Shown: piece after piece, positions 8,682-16,815 of the stretch
Position numbering within the stretch: the first letter of the stretch is position 1
How the letters are laid out: every line of letters begins with the position of its first letter
NCBI GenBank assembly: GCA_016235265.1
Contig: JACRLI010000003.1
Location: forward strand, 1-64,000
Length of the DNA: 64,000 nucleotides
Source: Candidatus Eisenbacteria bacterium
Lineage (GTDB): Bacteria; Eisenbacteria; RBG-16-71-46; JACRLI01
Direction: 5' to 3'
Notes under the pieces: generated by a model
What the model was told of the DNA's origin: nothing
The model's database searches: none
The model's input: only the letters and a program-made list of their open reading frames with translations
Position numbers and translations under genes: made by a program

Positions 8682-10355
8682 TCAGGGGCTCGTCGCCGGC
8701 GCCGCGGCCTTGGGGTCGCGCGCCTGCGCGGTGTGCTGGAAGCGCCCGAGGTCGGGGAACAGGGTCAGCTTGAGGACGAAGAACACCGCGGTGACCGCCA
8801 GCATCGAGGCCACGGTGATGGGAATCCAGCGCCGGCGCACGGGCAGCGCGCCGCTCTCCTGCGGCGGGCGGGGCATGGTGCCCAGCACCGGCAGTTTCAA
8901 CTCGCTCTCCACGTCTTCCACGGTGCGGTAGGAGCTGTCCAGGTACTCGGTCAGGAACACCACCCCGAAGCCCAGCAGCGGTCCCAGCACCAGCGCCATG
9001 GTGAACACGCGCGGGGCGTTGGGGCTCACCGGGTCGAGGGGCCGGTCGGGCTGCTCCAGGATCTCCACGCGCATGCCCAGGTTGGTGCTCTCCACCGCCT
9101 CCGAGATCCGGCTGCCGGTGGACTGGCTGCGGAAGGCCTCCAGGAGGCGCTGGTTGGTGATCACTTCCTGGCGCAGCCGGTCCAGCTCCAGCTGCTCGCG
9201 CGGGGCCTGGCGGTAGTTGCGCTCATAGTCGTCGAGGCACTTCTGCAGGCGGTCCCGCCGCGCGCGGATGGAGTTGATCTGCATCTCGGAGTAGAACGCG
9301 TCGCGCAGCGCGGCCCGCTGGTCGGGCCCCATGCCGGCGTGCCGGGAGGCGATCGAGCGGTCCAGCCCGTCGTAGGCGTCCTGGCGGGCGCGGCCCACGC
9401 GGTCCTTCTGCGCGGCCACGGAGAGGTCGGCCGGGCCGCGGTCCAGCAGCAGCAGCCCCAGGTCCATCTCGGCCTTGTTCAGCTCCTCGCCCAGGCTCTT
9501 CAGGCTGCCGGTGCGGAGGAGGGCGGCGTCCTGGCGCACCAGGGAGCGCACGTCGGCATCGGCCACGCGGGCGCGGCCGTCCAGGTCCGCCAGCTCGGCC
9601 TCCGCCGCGCGGACCAGGCTGCGGGCCTGCTCGCGGGTCTTCTCGCCCACGGGATTGGAGGCCAGCTGACGGCCCAGCATGGTTTCCTGGAAGGCGCGCA
9701 GCGCGTCTTCCGAGGCGCGCAGCTTCTTCTCGTAGATCGCCAGCTGCTCCTGGCTGAAGTCGCCCGCGGCCCGGATCTGCTGCATCTGGCCGCGCACCAC
9801 GCCGTCCACGAAGAGCTGCGAGACCCACTTGGCCAGCAGCTGCGCGTTGCGGGGGTAGTTGTCGCGGGCCACGATCATGAACACGTTGGCGCCGCCGGCC
9901 TCCACCCCCATCCGGGCGCGCAGGTTGTCCACCAGCAGCTGCATGGTGGCCTCGTCCGGGGAGAGCTCGGGGTGGCGGTTGTGGACCTTGCGGCCCTCGT
10001 GCTGCGCCAGCGGGTCCTCGTTGAGGCGCAGGATCCGCACCACCTGTTCCAGGAACGGCCGCGAGCGGATCTTGGCGCTGATGTCCATCATCCGCTGCGC
10101 GGTGAGCTCCTCGGTGCGGCTGTAGCCCTGGCCGCCCATGCCCGTGAGCTCCTGGAGCTGGCGGGTCAGGTTGGCGCGGTCCTCGTAGTAGATCTTGGCG
10201 CGCGCCTCGTAGACCGGCGGCACCACGTTCACGCCGATCGCGACCGTGCACAGGATCACCACCGGCGGGAGCATCCAGAGCGCCTTGCGCTTCCAGAGGA
10301 TGCGCAGGTAGATCCGCGGGTCAATATGCCGGGCGTTCGCTTCCCTGGGTTCCAT
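8682..10355 (-). CDS. Wzz/GNVR polysaccharide co-polymerase
   Basis: A 557-residue inner-membrane protein of the polysaccharide co-polymerase class. TM1 lies near residues 28 to 48 (LWMLPPVVILCTVAIGVNVV) and is followed by VYEARAKIYYED, the Wzz entry motif. A long coiled-coil region spans roughly residues 180 to 390. A GNVR-type return segment (LEQPDRPLDPVSPNAPR) leads into TM2, after which comes EYLDSSYRTVEDVESEL, typical of Wzc N-terminal parts. An extra hydrophobic segment near the C-terminus (WIPITVASMLAVTAVFF) is unusual for the family. A GGAGAG ribosome site precedes the ATG at 10355. It probably partners the kinase encoded just downstream. Confidence 0.9.
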   Translation of the reverse strand: MEPREANARHIDPRIYLRILWKRKALWMLPPVVILCTVAIGVNVVPPVYEARAKIYYEDRANLTRQLQELTGMGGQGYSRTEELTAQRMMDISAKIRSRPFLEQVVRILRLNEDPLAQHEGRKVHNRHPELSPDEATMQLLVDNLRARMGVEAGGANVFMIVARDNYPRNAQLLAKWVSQLFVDGVVRGQMQQIRAAGDFSQEQLAIYEKKLRASEDALRAFQETMLGRQLASNPVGEKTREQARSLVRAAEAELADLDGRARVADADVRSLVRQDAALLRTGSLKSLGEELNKAEMDLGLLLLDRGPADLSVAAQKDRVGRARQDAYDGLDRSIASRHAGMGPDQRAALRDAFYSEMQINSIRARRDRLQKCLDDYERNYRQAPREQLELDRLRQEVITNQRLLEAFRSQSTGSRISEAVESTNLGMRVEILEQPDRPLDPVSPNAPRVFTMALVLGPLLGFGVVFLTEYLDSSYRTVEDVESELKLPVLGTMPRPPQESGALPVRRRWIPITVASMLAVTAVFFVLKLTLFPDLGRFQHTAQARDPKAAAPATSP

Positions 10356-10377
10356 GCTTCTCTCCGGAACGCCCGCG

Positions 10378-11352
10378 CTACGGGTTGCCGCGCACGGCGC
10401 GGATGGACTCGATGGCGATGAAGGTCGAGATCAGCACCTGCAGCACCGGCATCACCGCGTTGATGGGGCCCAGACCGCGGGCCAGTCCGCCGGACCGGGT
10501 GGGCACCGAGATGGCGTCGCCGGCCTTGAGGGGCAGGTTCGCCAGGGCCACGTCGCCGTCCAGGTAGTGGTCGAGGTCCAGCTCGATGGAGCGCGTGTTC
10601 TCGCCGTTGCGGCGGGTGACGGTGACGCGCGACATCTTCGCGTCCGGGCCGGGGCCGCCGGCCACCATGATCGCGCCGAGCACGTCGGGCGCGGTCTGGG
10701 TGGAATAGATGCCCGGCACCTTCACCTCGCCCATCACGTACACCTGGTCCTTGGTGGGCACCACGATCTGCTTGCGCACCAGGCGCACCGTGTCGCCGGG
10801 GCGGAGCTTGGGCAGGCCCGAGAAATCGCCCGACGCGATGGCCGAGCCCAGGTCCACGGTGACCGTCTCGCGCTTGTCGCCCTCGCCGTGAATGAGCTGC
10901 ACCGCTCCCAGGTCGGCCTCGTTGGTGGGCCCGCCGCCCTCGCGCACCACGTCCCAGATGCCCGGGATCACCGGGAACGCGTAGCGGCCCGGCTTGTACA
11001 CCTCGCCCAGCAGGAAGATCTTCTGGCTGTTGTAGGCCAGCACCGTCACCACCACCTGGGTGACGTCCCGGTCGTAGAGGCCGAAGCGGCGGGTGAGGTC
11101 GGCGGAGAGCAGGTTCACGGTCATGCCCTCGGCCTTCACGGCTCCCAGCGAGGGCAGGTTGATGGTGCCGTCGCCGAGCACGGTGGCCTGGGCGCTGAGG
11201 TCCAGCCGCGGGCGCACCACCACCTGGAGAATGTCGTCCACGCCGATCTTGTAGTCCGGGGAACCCGGGGGGGAGATCGCCGCCCCCGCGGGCATGGCGA
11301 AGACTGCCAGTGCCAGCGCCGCGGCAACGGCCAGCAGGTTGGGTCGGGGCAT
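10378..11352 (-). CDS. Wza-like polysaccharide export protein (SLBB domains)
   Basis: A 324-residue exported protein. The ATG at 11352 is chosen because it directly begins a signal peptide (MPRPNLLAVAAALALAVFAM, cleavage near PAGA) and has AAGGAG six to seven bases upstream; the open frame 78 bases longer lacks both. The poly_export domain starts at YKIGVDDILQVVVRP, followed by two SLBB units (around FLLGEVYKPGRYAFP and VYVMGEVKVPGIYS). A hydrophobic C-terminal helix may cross the outer membrane as in Wza. No lipobox Cys is visible. It is the first gene of the polysaccharide operon, 50 bases downstream of a near-consensus promoter. Confidence 0.9.
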   Translation of the reverse strand: MPRPNLLAVAAALALAVFAMPAGAAISPPGSPDYKIGVDDILQVVVRPRLDLSAQATVLGDGTINLPSLGAVKAEGMTVNLLSADLTRRFGLYDRDVTQVVVTVLAYNSQKIFLLGEVYKPGRYAFPVIPGIWDVVREGGGPTNEADLGAVQLIHGEGDKRETVTVDLGSAIASGDFSGLPKLRPGDTVRLVRKQIVVPTKDQVYVMGEVKVPGIYSTQTAPDVLGAIMVAGGPGPDAKMSRVTVTRRNGENTRSIELDLDHYLDGDVALANLPLKAGDAISVPTRSGGLARGLGPINAVMPVLQVLISTFIAIESIRAVRGNP

Positions 11353-11401
11353 TCCAACTCCTTGTCGGATAAGGAAAAGCGTATCTGACCGGCCAGCCGG
11401 G

Positions 11402-11430
11402 AGTCTAGGACCCCCCGGGAAAGGTGTCAA
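11402..11430 (-). promoter_or_regulatory. sigma70-type promoter of the polysaccharide operon
   Basis: On the minus strand TTGACA (11430 to 11425) is followed by a 17-base spacer and TAGACT (11407 to 11402). The -35 is perfect and the -10 is a 4/6 match. It sits about 50 bases upstream of the Wza-like start and nothing else intervenes, so it should drive the whole export and assembly cluster. Confidence 0.8.
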
Positions 11431-11461
11431 CTCGCTATGTCGGCATTGGCTTAGCGGAAGT

Positions 11462-11484
11462 TGAGGCCCCGGGAGGGCGCCTCA
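11462..11484 (-). terminator. GC-rich hairpin at the end of the diguanylate cyclase gene
   Basis: On the minus strand TGAGGC and GCCTCA form a perfect 6-bp arm pair enclosing CCC/GGG, overlapping the cyclase stop codon. There is no U-tract, so termination efficiency is uncertain. It would separate the cyclase from the polysaccharide promoter just downstream. Confidence 0.4.
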
Positions 11485-12528
11485 GGCGGCCAGGTCCGGC
11501 TCCCCCGCCCTGCCACCGGCCAGGTGAGTCCGGTTTCTCCCCGCCCACTTGGCGCTGTACAGCGCCCGGTCGGCCGCCTCGATGAGCGCCAGCGGCATCT
11601 CCCCGTCGGCGGGGAAGCACGCCACGCCCAGGCTGACGGTCACCTCCCCGGGCTGGGCCCGGTCGAAGGCGTGCTCGCACACGGCCCGCCGCAGCCGGTC
11701 CGCCAGTTTCGCGGCGCCGAGCTTGTCGGTGGAGGGCAGGATCACCAGGAACTCGTCGCCCCCGTACTTGGCTACCCAGTCCACGCCCCGCAGTTCCCGC
11801 TTGAGGAGCTGGGCCATGTCGCGCAGCAGGGCGCTGCCCAGGAGGTGACCGAAGCGGTCGTTGTAGTGCTTGAGCTGGTCCACGTCCAGCATGATCACCG
11901 AGAGCGGCTGGGCGCGCCGGGCGCTGCGCGCCAGCTCCTTGCGCAGCGCGGTCTTGAGGAAGCGGTAATTGAAGGCGTGGGTGAGGTCGTCGCGGGTGGC
12001 CACGATTCCCAGCCGGCGCTGCGCCCGGAGCCGCTCCAGGCCCAGCGAGACTACCTGCGCCATGGCGCGCGCAAACTCGCGCTCCAGGCCGCTGAGACGC
12101 TCGGCGGGGCCGGGCAGGAACAGCAGCAGGCTGGCCCCCCCACCCTGCCGGGACGGCAGCGCCACTTCCACGCAGTGCGCCGTCCGCCGCAGGTGCAGCG
12201 CCAGCTCCACCTCGAACGGCGACACCGGCAGCAAACGTGGCTCGCCGTCGTGGCCGCGGCTGGGCGGCAGGCAGTCCAGGCGGCTCGGCGACGGCTCCTC
12301 CATCGCCCCGGATGCGCCCGGCCGCTGCACCCACAGCCGCAGGCGCGAACCGTCGGGCAGGGTCAGCGCCGCCGCCAACGCTCCGCCGGGGCGCGCGCAG
12401 GCCTCCAGGATGCCGCGGATCAGCGAGCCGGTCTCCGCGGCGCGCGAGGCGTGCGTCACCGCCGCGGCGAGCGCACGGAGCGAATTGGCGTCAGCGGGAG
12501 CATTCGGGTGTGGCAAGTGTTCCCTCAC
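11482..12528 (-). CDS. GGDEF diguanylate cyclase
   Basis: A cytoplasmic-looking protein of about 348 residues with an N-terminal GAF-like region (LRALAAAVTHASRAAETGSL onward) and a C-terminal GGDEF domain. The active site is intact (AKYGGDEFLVILPSTD), and an inhibitory-site RxxD lies five residues before it (RGVDWVAKY). It should therefore make cyclic di-GMP with product feedback. NYRFLKTALRKEL and VIMLDVDQLKHYND are family landmarks. The GTG at 12528 is favoured because the longer frame runs into the small membrane-protein gene; the exact start is uncertain. Its position just upstream of the polysaccharide promoter suggests, but does not prove, c-di-GMP control of that cluster. Confidence 0.85.
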   Translation of the reverse strand: MREHLPHPNAPADANSLRALAAAVTHASRAAETGSLIRGILEACARPGGALAAALTLPDGSRLRLWVQRPGASGAMEEPSPSRLDCLPPSRGHDGEPRLLPVSPFEVELALHLRRTAHCVEVALPSRQGGGASLLLFLPGPAERLSGLEREFARAMAQVVSLGLERLRAQRRLGIVATRDDLTHAFNYRFLKTALRKELARSARRAQPLSVIMLDVDQLKHYNDRFGHLLGSALLRDMAQLLKRELRGVDWVAKYGGDEFLVILPSTDKLGAAKLADRLRRAVCEHAFDRAQPGEVTVSLGVACFPADGEMPLALIEAADRALYSAKWAGRNRTHLAGGRAGEPDLAA

Positions 12529-12631
12529 AAGGTGGATATCCCCGTGGGGGGAACGCAAGCCGTGTGCCGCCGGCAGGGCGCCGGTGCCCCCGCCGCGGCG
12601 CGGGCGCGCCAAGGCGTTGCGGGAACGCGGA

Positions 12632-12907
12632 TCACAGCGGGGGGGTGCGATCGTCCTCCTCGTCGGGGTCCCGGGGGTGGCGCAGCCGCAGGTATTGCAG
12701 AACGAGGCGTCGGATTGCATTGGCCATCGCCAGGGCCGCCACGAGATAGAAGCAGATCCGGATGTTCCCCGGCACCTGCGCGGCTTCCGCCATGCGACGG
12801 AACACCGGGATGAGCGCGGCGATGCCGATCAGCACCGCCGCGTTGACGGCCATCCAGGCGCAGGCCCACACCAGCTCATCGGGGCGCAGTTTGCGGGGTG
12901 GGATCAT
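12632..12907 (-). CDS. small two-helix membrane protein, unknown function
   Basis: A 91-residue protein with two hydrophobic stretches (VWACAWMAVNAAVLIGIAAL at about residues 13 to 32 and ICFYLVAALAMANAI at about 51 to 65) and a charged tail rich in Arg then Asp/Glu (HPRDPDEEDDR). GGAG lies eight bases before the ATG at 12907. The amphipathic layout and ribosome site support a real gene rather than a shadow, but no family is recognised. It lies between a secreted peptidase and the diguanylate cyclase. Confidence 0.6.
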   Translation of the reverse strand: MIPPRKLRPDELVWACAWMAVNAAVLIGIAALIPVFRRMAEAAQVPGNIRICFYLVAALAMANAIRRLVLQYLRLRHPRDPDEEDDRTPPL

Positions 12908-12959
12908 GGGAGCACTCCGCAGGGAACCCGGCGGGCGGCGGAACCGCCTCCCCGCCGCC

Positions 12960-14717
12960 TCACCGGAGGATCACGATGCGGCCGTGGCTGGCACGGCCGT
13001 CGTCCAGTTCCAGCCTGTAGAAATACACGCCCGCCGGAAGATTCCTGCCCGCCGGCGCGAGCGGCACGTACGGGAGGCCGGCGAAGTCGCGCGCGGCTTC
13101 GCGGGCGCGGTGCACGGTGCGGCCCGCGGCGTCGAAGAGCCGCACGCCGACCGGTGTCCCGGCCCGGAGCCGCACGTACGCCGCCGGAACGGGGGAATCC
13201 GCACCCACCGGGTTGGTGCGCGGGCCCAGCTCCCAGGGCGCCGCGTCCTTCGCGGGCAGCAGCTCGATCCAGTCGCTCCAGGATTCCACGGAGATCTCGC
13301 GCCCCAGGCCGGATGGGACGGGCCGCAGCTTCCACAGCTCGTCGAACGCGTAACTGCCGCTTTGCGCGGGCCCCAGCGGCAGCGTCCGCGCCGGCATGGT
13401 GACCCGCGCCCCGGGCCCGAACGTGACCGGGCCGAAGGTGTCGAACAGCGTCCGCACGTCCCCCGAGCGCGACTGGAACTTCCCGTCGAGCCAACCCATG
13501 AAGAAGGGCCGGGCCCGGTCCAGGAGTTCCCACTCGGCGTCCACGCCCGAGCCCGCGGCCACCCGCACCGTGACCTCGGGGAGCCGCAGGCTGTCCCCCG
13601 CGGCGAGCACCTTGCGCTGGCTCGGCAGCATGGCGTACGGGCCCCAGGGCAGGGTCTCGAACACCGCCCGTGGCGCCGCCAGCTCGCGCAGCCACATCCC
13701 CACCAGCTGCACCGCGCGGCGGATGGCCCGCATGCTGAGGTTGCCCAGCGTGTCCGCCAGCGTCTCCGTGGTGGGGTTGGTGAGCACCGGGCTGGCCGCC
13801 TCGGAGAGCATCGCCGCCGGGCAGCCCAGGTTGCGGTACGGGGCGTGGTCGCTGTTGTCGCGCGGGCGGGCCTCCACCACCGTCTGCAGCGCCGGGCCGT
13901 CCGCCCACGCGCGGCGCGAGACCCCGACGAGCGAGTCGGCGAGCCAGCGCGAGGCCGAGTCCACCACCACGAACAGCGAGTCCCGGCGCGGGGCGTACGC
14001 CAGCATGTCGAGACTCAGCACCGCCAGGATGGAGTCCCCGCGGGCATCCGCCGCCGCCGCTTCGTGGCGGCTGCCGAAGAGGCCGAACTCCTCGCCGCCG
14101 AAGAACTGGAACTCGAGGTCGAAGGGGAACCGGAGCGTGCCGACCTGGCGCGCCAGCTCCAGCAGCGCCGCGCAGCCCGAGGCGTTGTCGTCCGCCCCGG
14201 GGGCCGGGTCGCTCTCGAAGTGCCAGTCACGCCCCGTGAGGCGGGCGTCGGAATCGTAGTGGGCGCACAGGATCACTTTTGGCCGGCGTGGCGGCGGCCC
14301 TTCGAGATTGCAGTCCCGCGCGAATGCCCGGAGGTTGCACACCGCGATGCTGAGGGTGTCGGACACCTTGTGGTGGAAGCAGTCGCGGTCCACCGCGAGG
14401 TAGAGACAGTTGTCGCGGACGGGCAGGAACTCCGTCGCGAGCGGGCTCTCCCCCCGGAGTCGGCGCTCCAGGAAGGGCAGCGCATCCACGAAGGTGTCCA
14501 CGCGCCGGCCGTGGCGCGAGCGGTACACGCCGCGCGCGTGGTCCACGGTAAGCGAGTCCAGGTCGGCGTGGAGGCGCGCGTCGAGCTCGGCTTCCTCCCG
14601 CGGGGAGAAGAGCGGGTCGTGCCGGACCACGAACCCGGGCGCGGCGCGCGCCGATGGCCCGGGCCCGGCGACCATCAACAGGGAGGCCATCAGCGCCGTC
14701 GCCAGGATGCGGCTCAT
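12960..14717 (-). CDS. secreted M28-family zinc aminopeptidase with C-terminal sorting domain
   Basis: A 585-residue exported peptidase. A signal peptide (MSRILATALMASLLMVAGPG) ends near ARAAP. The M28 metal and catalytic residues are visible in order: CAHYDSD (His153), PGADDNASG (bridging Asp176/177), FFGGEEFGLFGS (Glu209/210), LSLDMLAY, and NSDHAPYRNLG (last His ligand). The C-terminal ~90 residues are an FlgD-like beta domain (VRLFDAAGRTV, AGVYFYRLELDDG, ending IVILR), as used for type IX-like secretion or surface anchoring. The ATG at 14717 overlaps the ubiE stop as ATGA. The longer open frame upstream is ubiE in the wrong register. Confidence 0.88.
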   Translation of the reverse strand: MSRILATALMASLLMVAGPGPSARAAPGFVVRHDPLFSPREEAELDARLHADLDSLTVDHARGVYRSRHGRRVDTFVDALPFLERRLRGESPLATEFLPVRDNCLYLAVDRDCFHHKVSDTLSIAVCNLRAFARDCNLEGPPPRRPKVILCAHYDSDARLTGRDWHFESDPAPGADDNASGCAALLELARQVGTLRFPFDLEFQFFGGEEFGLFGSRHEAAAADARGDSILAVLSLDMLAYAPRRDSLFVVVDSASRWLADSLVGVSRRAWADGPALQTVVEARPRDNSDHAPYRNLGCPAAMLSEAASPVLTNPTTETLADTLGNLSMRAIRRAVQLVGMWLRELAAPRAVFETLPWGPYAMLPSQRKVLAAGDSLRLPEVTVRVAAGSGVDAEWELLDRARPFFMGWLDGKFQSRSGDVRTLFDTFGPVTFGPGARVTMPARTLPLGPAQSGSYAFDELWKLRPVPSGLGREISVESWSDWIELLPAKDAAPWELGPRTNPVGADSPVPAAYVRLRAGTPVGVRLFDAAGRTVHRAREAARDFAGLPYVPLAPAGRNLPAGVYFYRLELDDGRASHGRIVILR

Positions 14718-15421
14718 CCCTTCTCCCCCCACACCAGTCCGATCGCTCCGAGCTGCATGGAGCGGAAGCCCACCCCGCGGAAGCCCGCGCCCTCCATCCG
14801 GGCCGCCAGGTCCCCCGGCCGGCCGAAGGCCCGGACCGACGCGGACAGGTGGCGGTAGGCGGCGCCGTCGCCGCCCACCGCGGCGCCCAGCGCGGGCACC
14901 AGGTGGCGCAGGTACAGGCCGTAGCAGACCCCCACCAGCCCGGAGGCCGGCGCGAAGATGTCGAGCACGGCCAGCCGGCCTCCAGGTCGCAGCGTGCGCC
15001 GCAATTCGCGCATCAGCTCGTCCAGCGCCACCACGTTGCGCACCCCGAAGGCCACGGTGATCGAGCCCAGCGAGGCCTCGCGCAGCGGCAGGCGCAGCGC
15101 GTCGGCCTGCACCCAGCCGGCCAGCGCGAGCGCGCCGTCGCGCCCGAGGCCGCGGCGCAGCATGCCCGCGCTGCCGTCGGCGCACAGGACCGGCCGGCCC
15201 GGCAGGTGGCGCGAGGCCATCAGCGCCACGTCGCCGGTTCCGGCACAAAGGTCCAGCAGCGGCCCGGGCCGGTCGCGCACCAGTTCCAGCAGGTCGCGGC
15301 GCCAGGACAGGTCGCGGCCCAGGCTCATCAGGCGGTTGACGAGGTCATAGCGCGGCGCGATGCGGTTGAACAGCTGGAAGACCCCGCGGGGGTCGGTGAC
15401 GCGGGACGGTTCGAGGCTCAT
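14714..15421 (-). CDS. ubiE: demethylmenaquinone / 2-polyprenyl methyltransferase UbiE/MenG
   Basis: A 235-residue SAM-dependent class I methyltransferase. The start VFQLFNRIAPRYDLVNRLMS is the UbiE signature, followed by SAM motif I LLDLCAGTGDVALM, VTVAFGVRNV-type motif (ITVAFGVRNVVALDELM) and LDIFAPASG. It methylates the quinone head group in menaquinone (or ubiquinone) synthesis at the membrane. ATG at 15421. It lies alone in function, coupled by ATGA to a secreted peptidase and 120 bases downstream of the sugar-importer ATPase, which is a curious pairing. Menaquinone rather than ubiquinone is expected if the FCB placement is right. Confidence 0.92.
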   Translation of the reverse strand: MSLEPSRVTDPRGVFQLFNRIAPRYDLVNRLMSLGRDLSWRRDLLELVRDRPGPLLDLCAGTGDVALMASRHLPGRPVLCADGSAGMLRRGLGRDGALALAGWVQADALRLPLREASLGSITVAFGVRNVVALDELMRELRRTLRPGGRLAVLDIFAPASGLVGVCYGLYLRHLVPALGAAVGGDGAAYRHLSASVRAFGRPGDLAARMEGAGFRGVGFRSMQLGAIGLVWGEKG

Positions 15422-15542
15422 GCGCGGGAATGTAGCACGGCCGGGCGCCGCGCGGGCGTCCGGCCGTGGGATCGTACGGATCTCGTTGCCCCGATCGGGC
15501 CGCGGGCTCGCGCCACTGTCGGAGCGGGACCGGGCCGCGGGC

Positions 15543-16574
15543 TCAGGCCGGGTTCATCCGGGCGCCGCTGTCGCGGTCGAACCAGTGCGCATCGGGCCAG
15601 TTCCATCCCAGCCGGACCTGCTGGCCCACCACCGGCGGGGCCTCGGAGCGCACCACCCACACCCACGCCTCGTGCCCGAGGTGTTCCACCCACAGCACGT
15701 CCGCGGGCATGCCCGTGTCACCCAGTCGCACGCTCTCCGGTCGCAGGCCCAGGCGCAGCCTGGTGCCCTCGGGCCAGGCGGGGCGTCCGGGAACGTCCAC
15801 CGGCGTGCCCGCCGCCACCAGCGCGCCGCCGCTGGCCTCGCAGTCCACCATGTTGATCTGGGGCGAGCCCAGGAAGCCGGCCACGAACGCGTTCGCCGGG
15901 TGCGCGTAGATCTCGTCGGGGGTGCCGAGCTGCTGCAGCCAGCCGTCCTTGAGCACCGCCACGCGGTGGCCCAGCGACATCGCCTCCACCTGGTCGTGCG
16001 TGACGTACACCATGGTCACGCCCACGCGGGCGTGGAGCTGCTTGATCTCGGAGCGCATGCGCAGTCGCAGCTGTGCGTCCAGGTTGCTCAGCGGCTCGTC
16101 CAGCAGGAACACCTGCGGCTCACGCACCAGCGCGCGTCCCAGCGCCACGCGCTGGCGCTGTCCGCCGGAGAGGGCCCGCGGGCGTCGGTCCAGGTACTCG
16201 GTGAGCCCCAGCAGCCCGGCGGTGGCGTTCACGCGCCGCTCGATTTCGGGGCCCGCGATCTTGCGCACCTTGAGCCCGAAGCTCAGGTTGTCGCGCACCG
16301 ACATGTGCGGGTACAGGGCGTAGTTCTGGAACACCATGGCCACGTCGCGCCGGCCGGGGGCCACGCCCACCACGCTCCTGCCGCCGATGCGGATGTCGCC
16401 CTCGGTGGGCTCCTCCAGGCCGGCGAGCAGCCTCAGCACCGTGGACTTTCCGCACCCGGACGGGCCGACGAGCACCAGCAGCTCCCCTTCCACGGCGGCC
16501 AGGTCCAGCCGGTGCAGGACCGGGACGCCGGGCTGGTAGTCCTTGCGCACCCCAACGAATTCCACCGAAGCCAT
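15543..16574 (-). CDS. MalK/MsmX-type sugar ABC transporter ATPase
   Basis: A 343-residue ATPase that energises carbohydrate uptake. Walker A is GPSGCGKST, the Q-loop lies in VFQNYALYPHM, the signature is LSGGQRQRVALGRAL, Walker B FLLDEPLSNLD and the switch His is in VTHDQVEAMSLG. The C-terminal ~110 residues form the TOBE/regulatory domain seen in the MalK/UgpC/MsmX group. The start is taken at ATG 16574 because the protein begins directly with the expected ASVEFVGVRKDY; upstream extension is non-coding. It is separated by about 3.5 kb from malEFG-like genes that lack their own ATPase and is the natural partner. Confidence 0.92.
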   Translation of the reverse strand: MASVEFVGVRKDYQPGVPVLHRLDLAAVEGELLVLVGPSGCGKSTVLRLLAGLEEPTEGDIRIGGRSVVGVAPGRRDVAMVFQNYALYPHMSVRDNLSFGLKVRKIAGPEIERRVNATAGLLGLTEYLDRRPRALSGGQRQRVALGRALVREPQVFLLDEPLSNLDAQLRLRMRSEIKQLHARVGVTMVYVTHDQVEAMSLGHRVAVLKDGWLQQLGTPDEIYAHPANAFVAGFLGSPQINMVDCEASGGALVAAGTPVDVPGRPAWPEGTRLRLGLRPESVRLGDTGMPADVLWVEHLGHEAWVWVVRSEAPPVVGQQVRLGWNWPDAHWFDRDSGARMNPA

Positions 16575-16651
16575 GGGCCCTCTCGCGGTCAGGAATCCAG
16601 ACACCGTGCGGCCGCGCCGCGCGAGGCGGCGGCCGAAATCCGTGAGGCCCC

Positions 16652-16680
16652 AGAGTAGACCGCGCGCGCGAGCGTGTCCA
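16652..16680 (-). promoter_or_regulatory. candidate sigma70 promoter for the MalK-type gene
   Basis: On the minus strand TGGACA (16680 to 16675), a 17-base spacer and TACTCT (16657 to 16652), about 78 bases before the start codon. It is the only promoter-like pair in the gap, and a strong terminator lies just before it, so the ATPase gene is probably its own transcription unit. Confidence 0.55.
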
Positions 16681-16740
16681 CCCCGCAGCCCTCCCGGCGC
16701 CGCGAAACAGCCATGAAACACGGCCGGGGTGTGCCCCCGA

Positions 16741-16781
16741 AAACACCGCGGGCCCCCTCCCGCAAGGGAGTGGGCCCGCGA
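16741..16781 (-). terminator. intrinsic terminator after the small secreted protein gene
   Basis: On the minus strand CGCGGGCCC pairs perfectly with GGGCCCGCG, enclosing an inner CTCCC/GGGAG stem, and is followed by a short U-run (GTGTTTT). It lies about 35 bases past the stop codon of the secreted protein gene. Confidence 0.85.
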
Positions 16782-16815
16782 TTGGGGCATGCCGTCGCAG
16801 CGGCAGGGCGCCCGA

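Noticed and set aside
12529..12720. N-terminal extension of the diguanylate cyclase frame
   Set aside because: It overlaps the end of the small membrane-protein gene and shows no domain or ribosome site.
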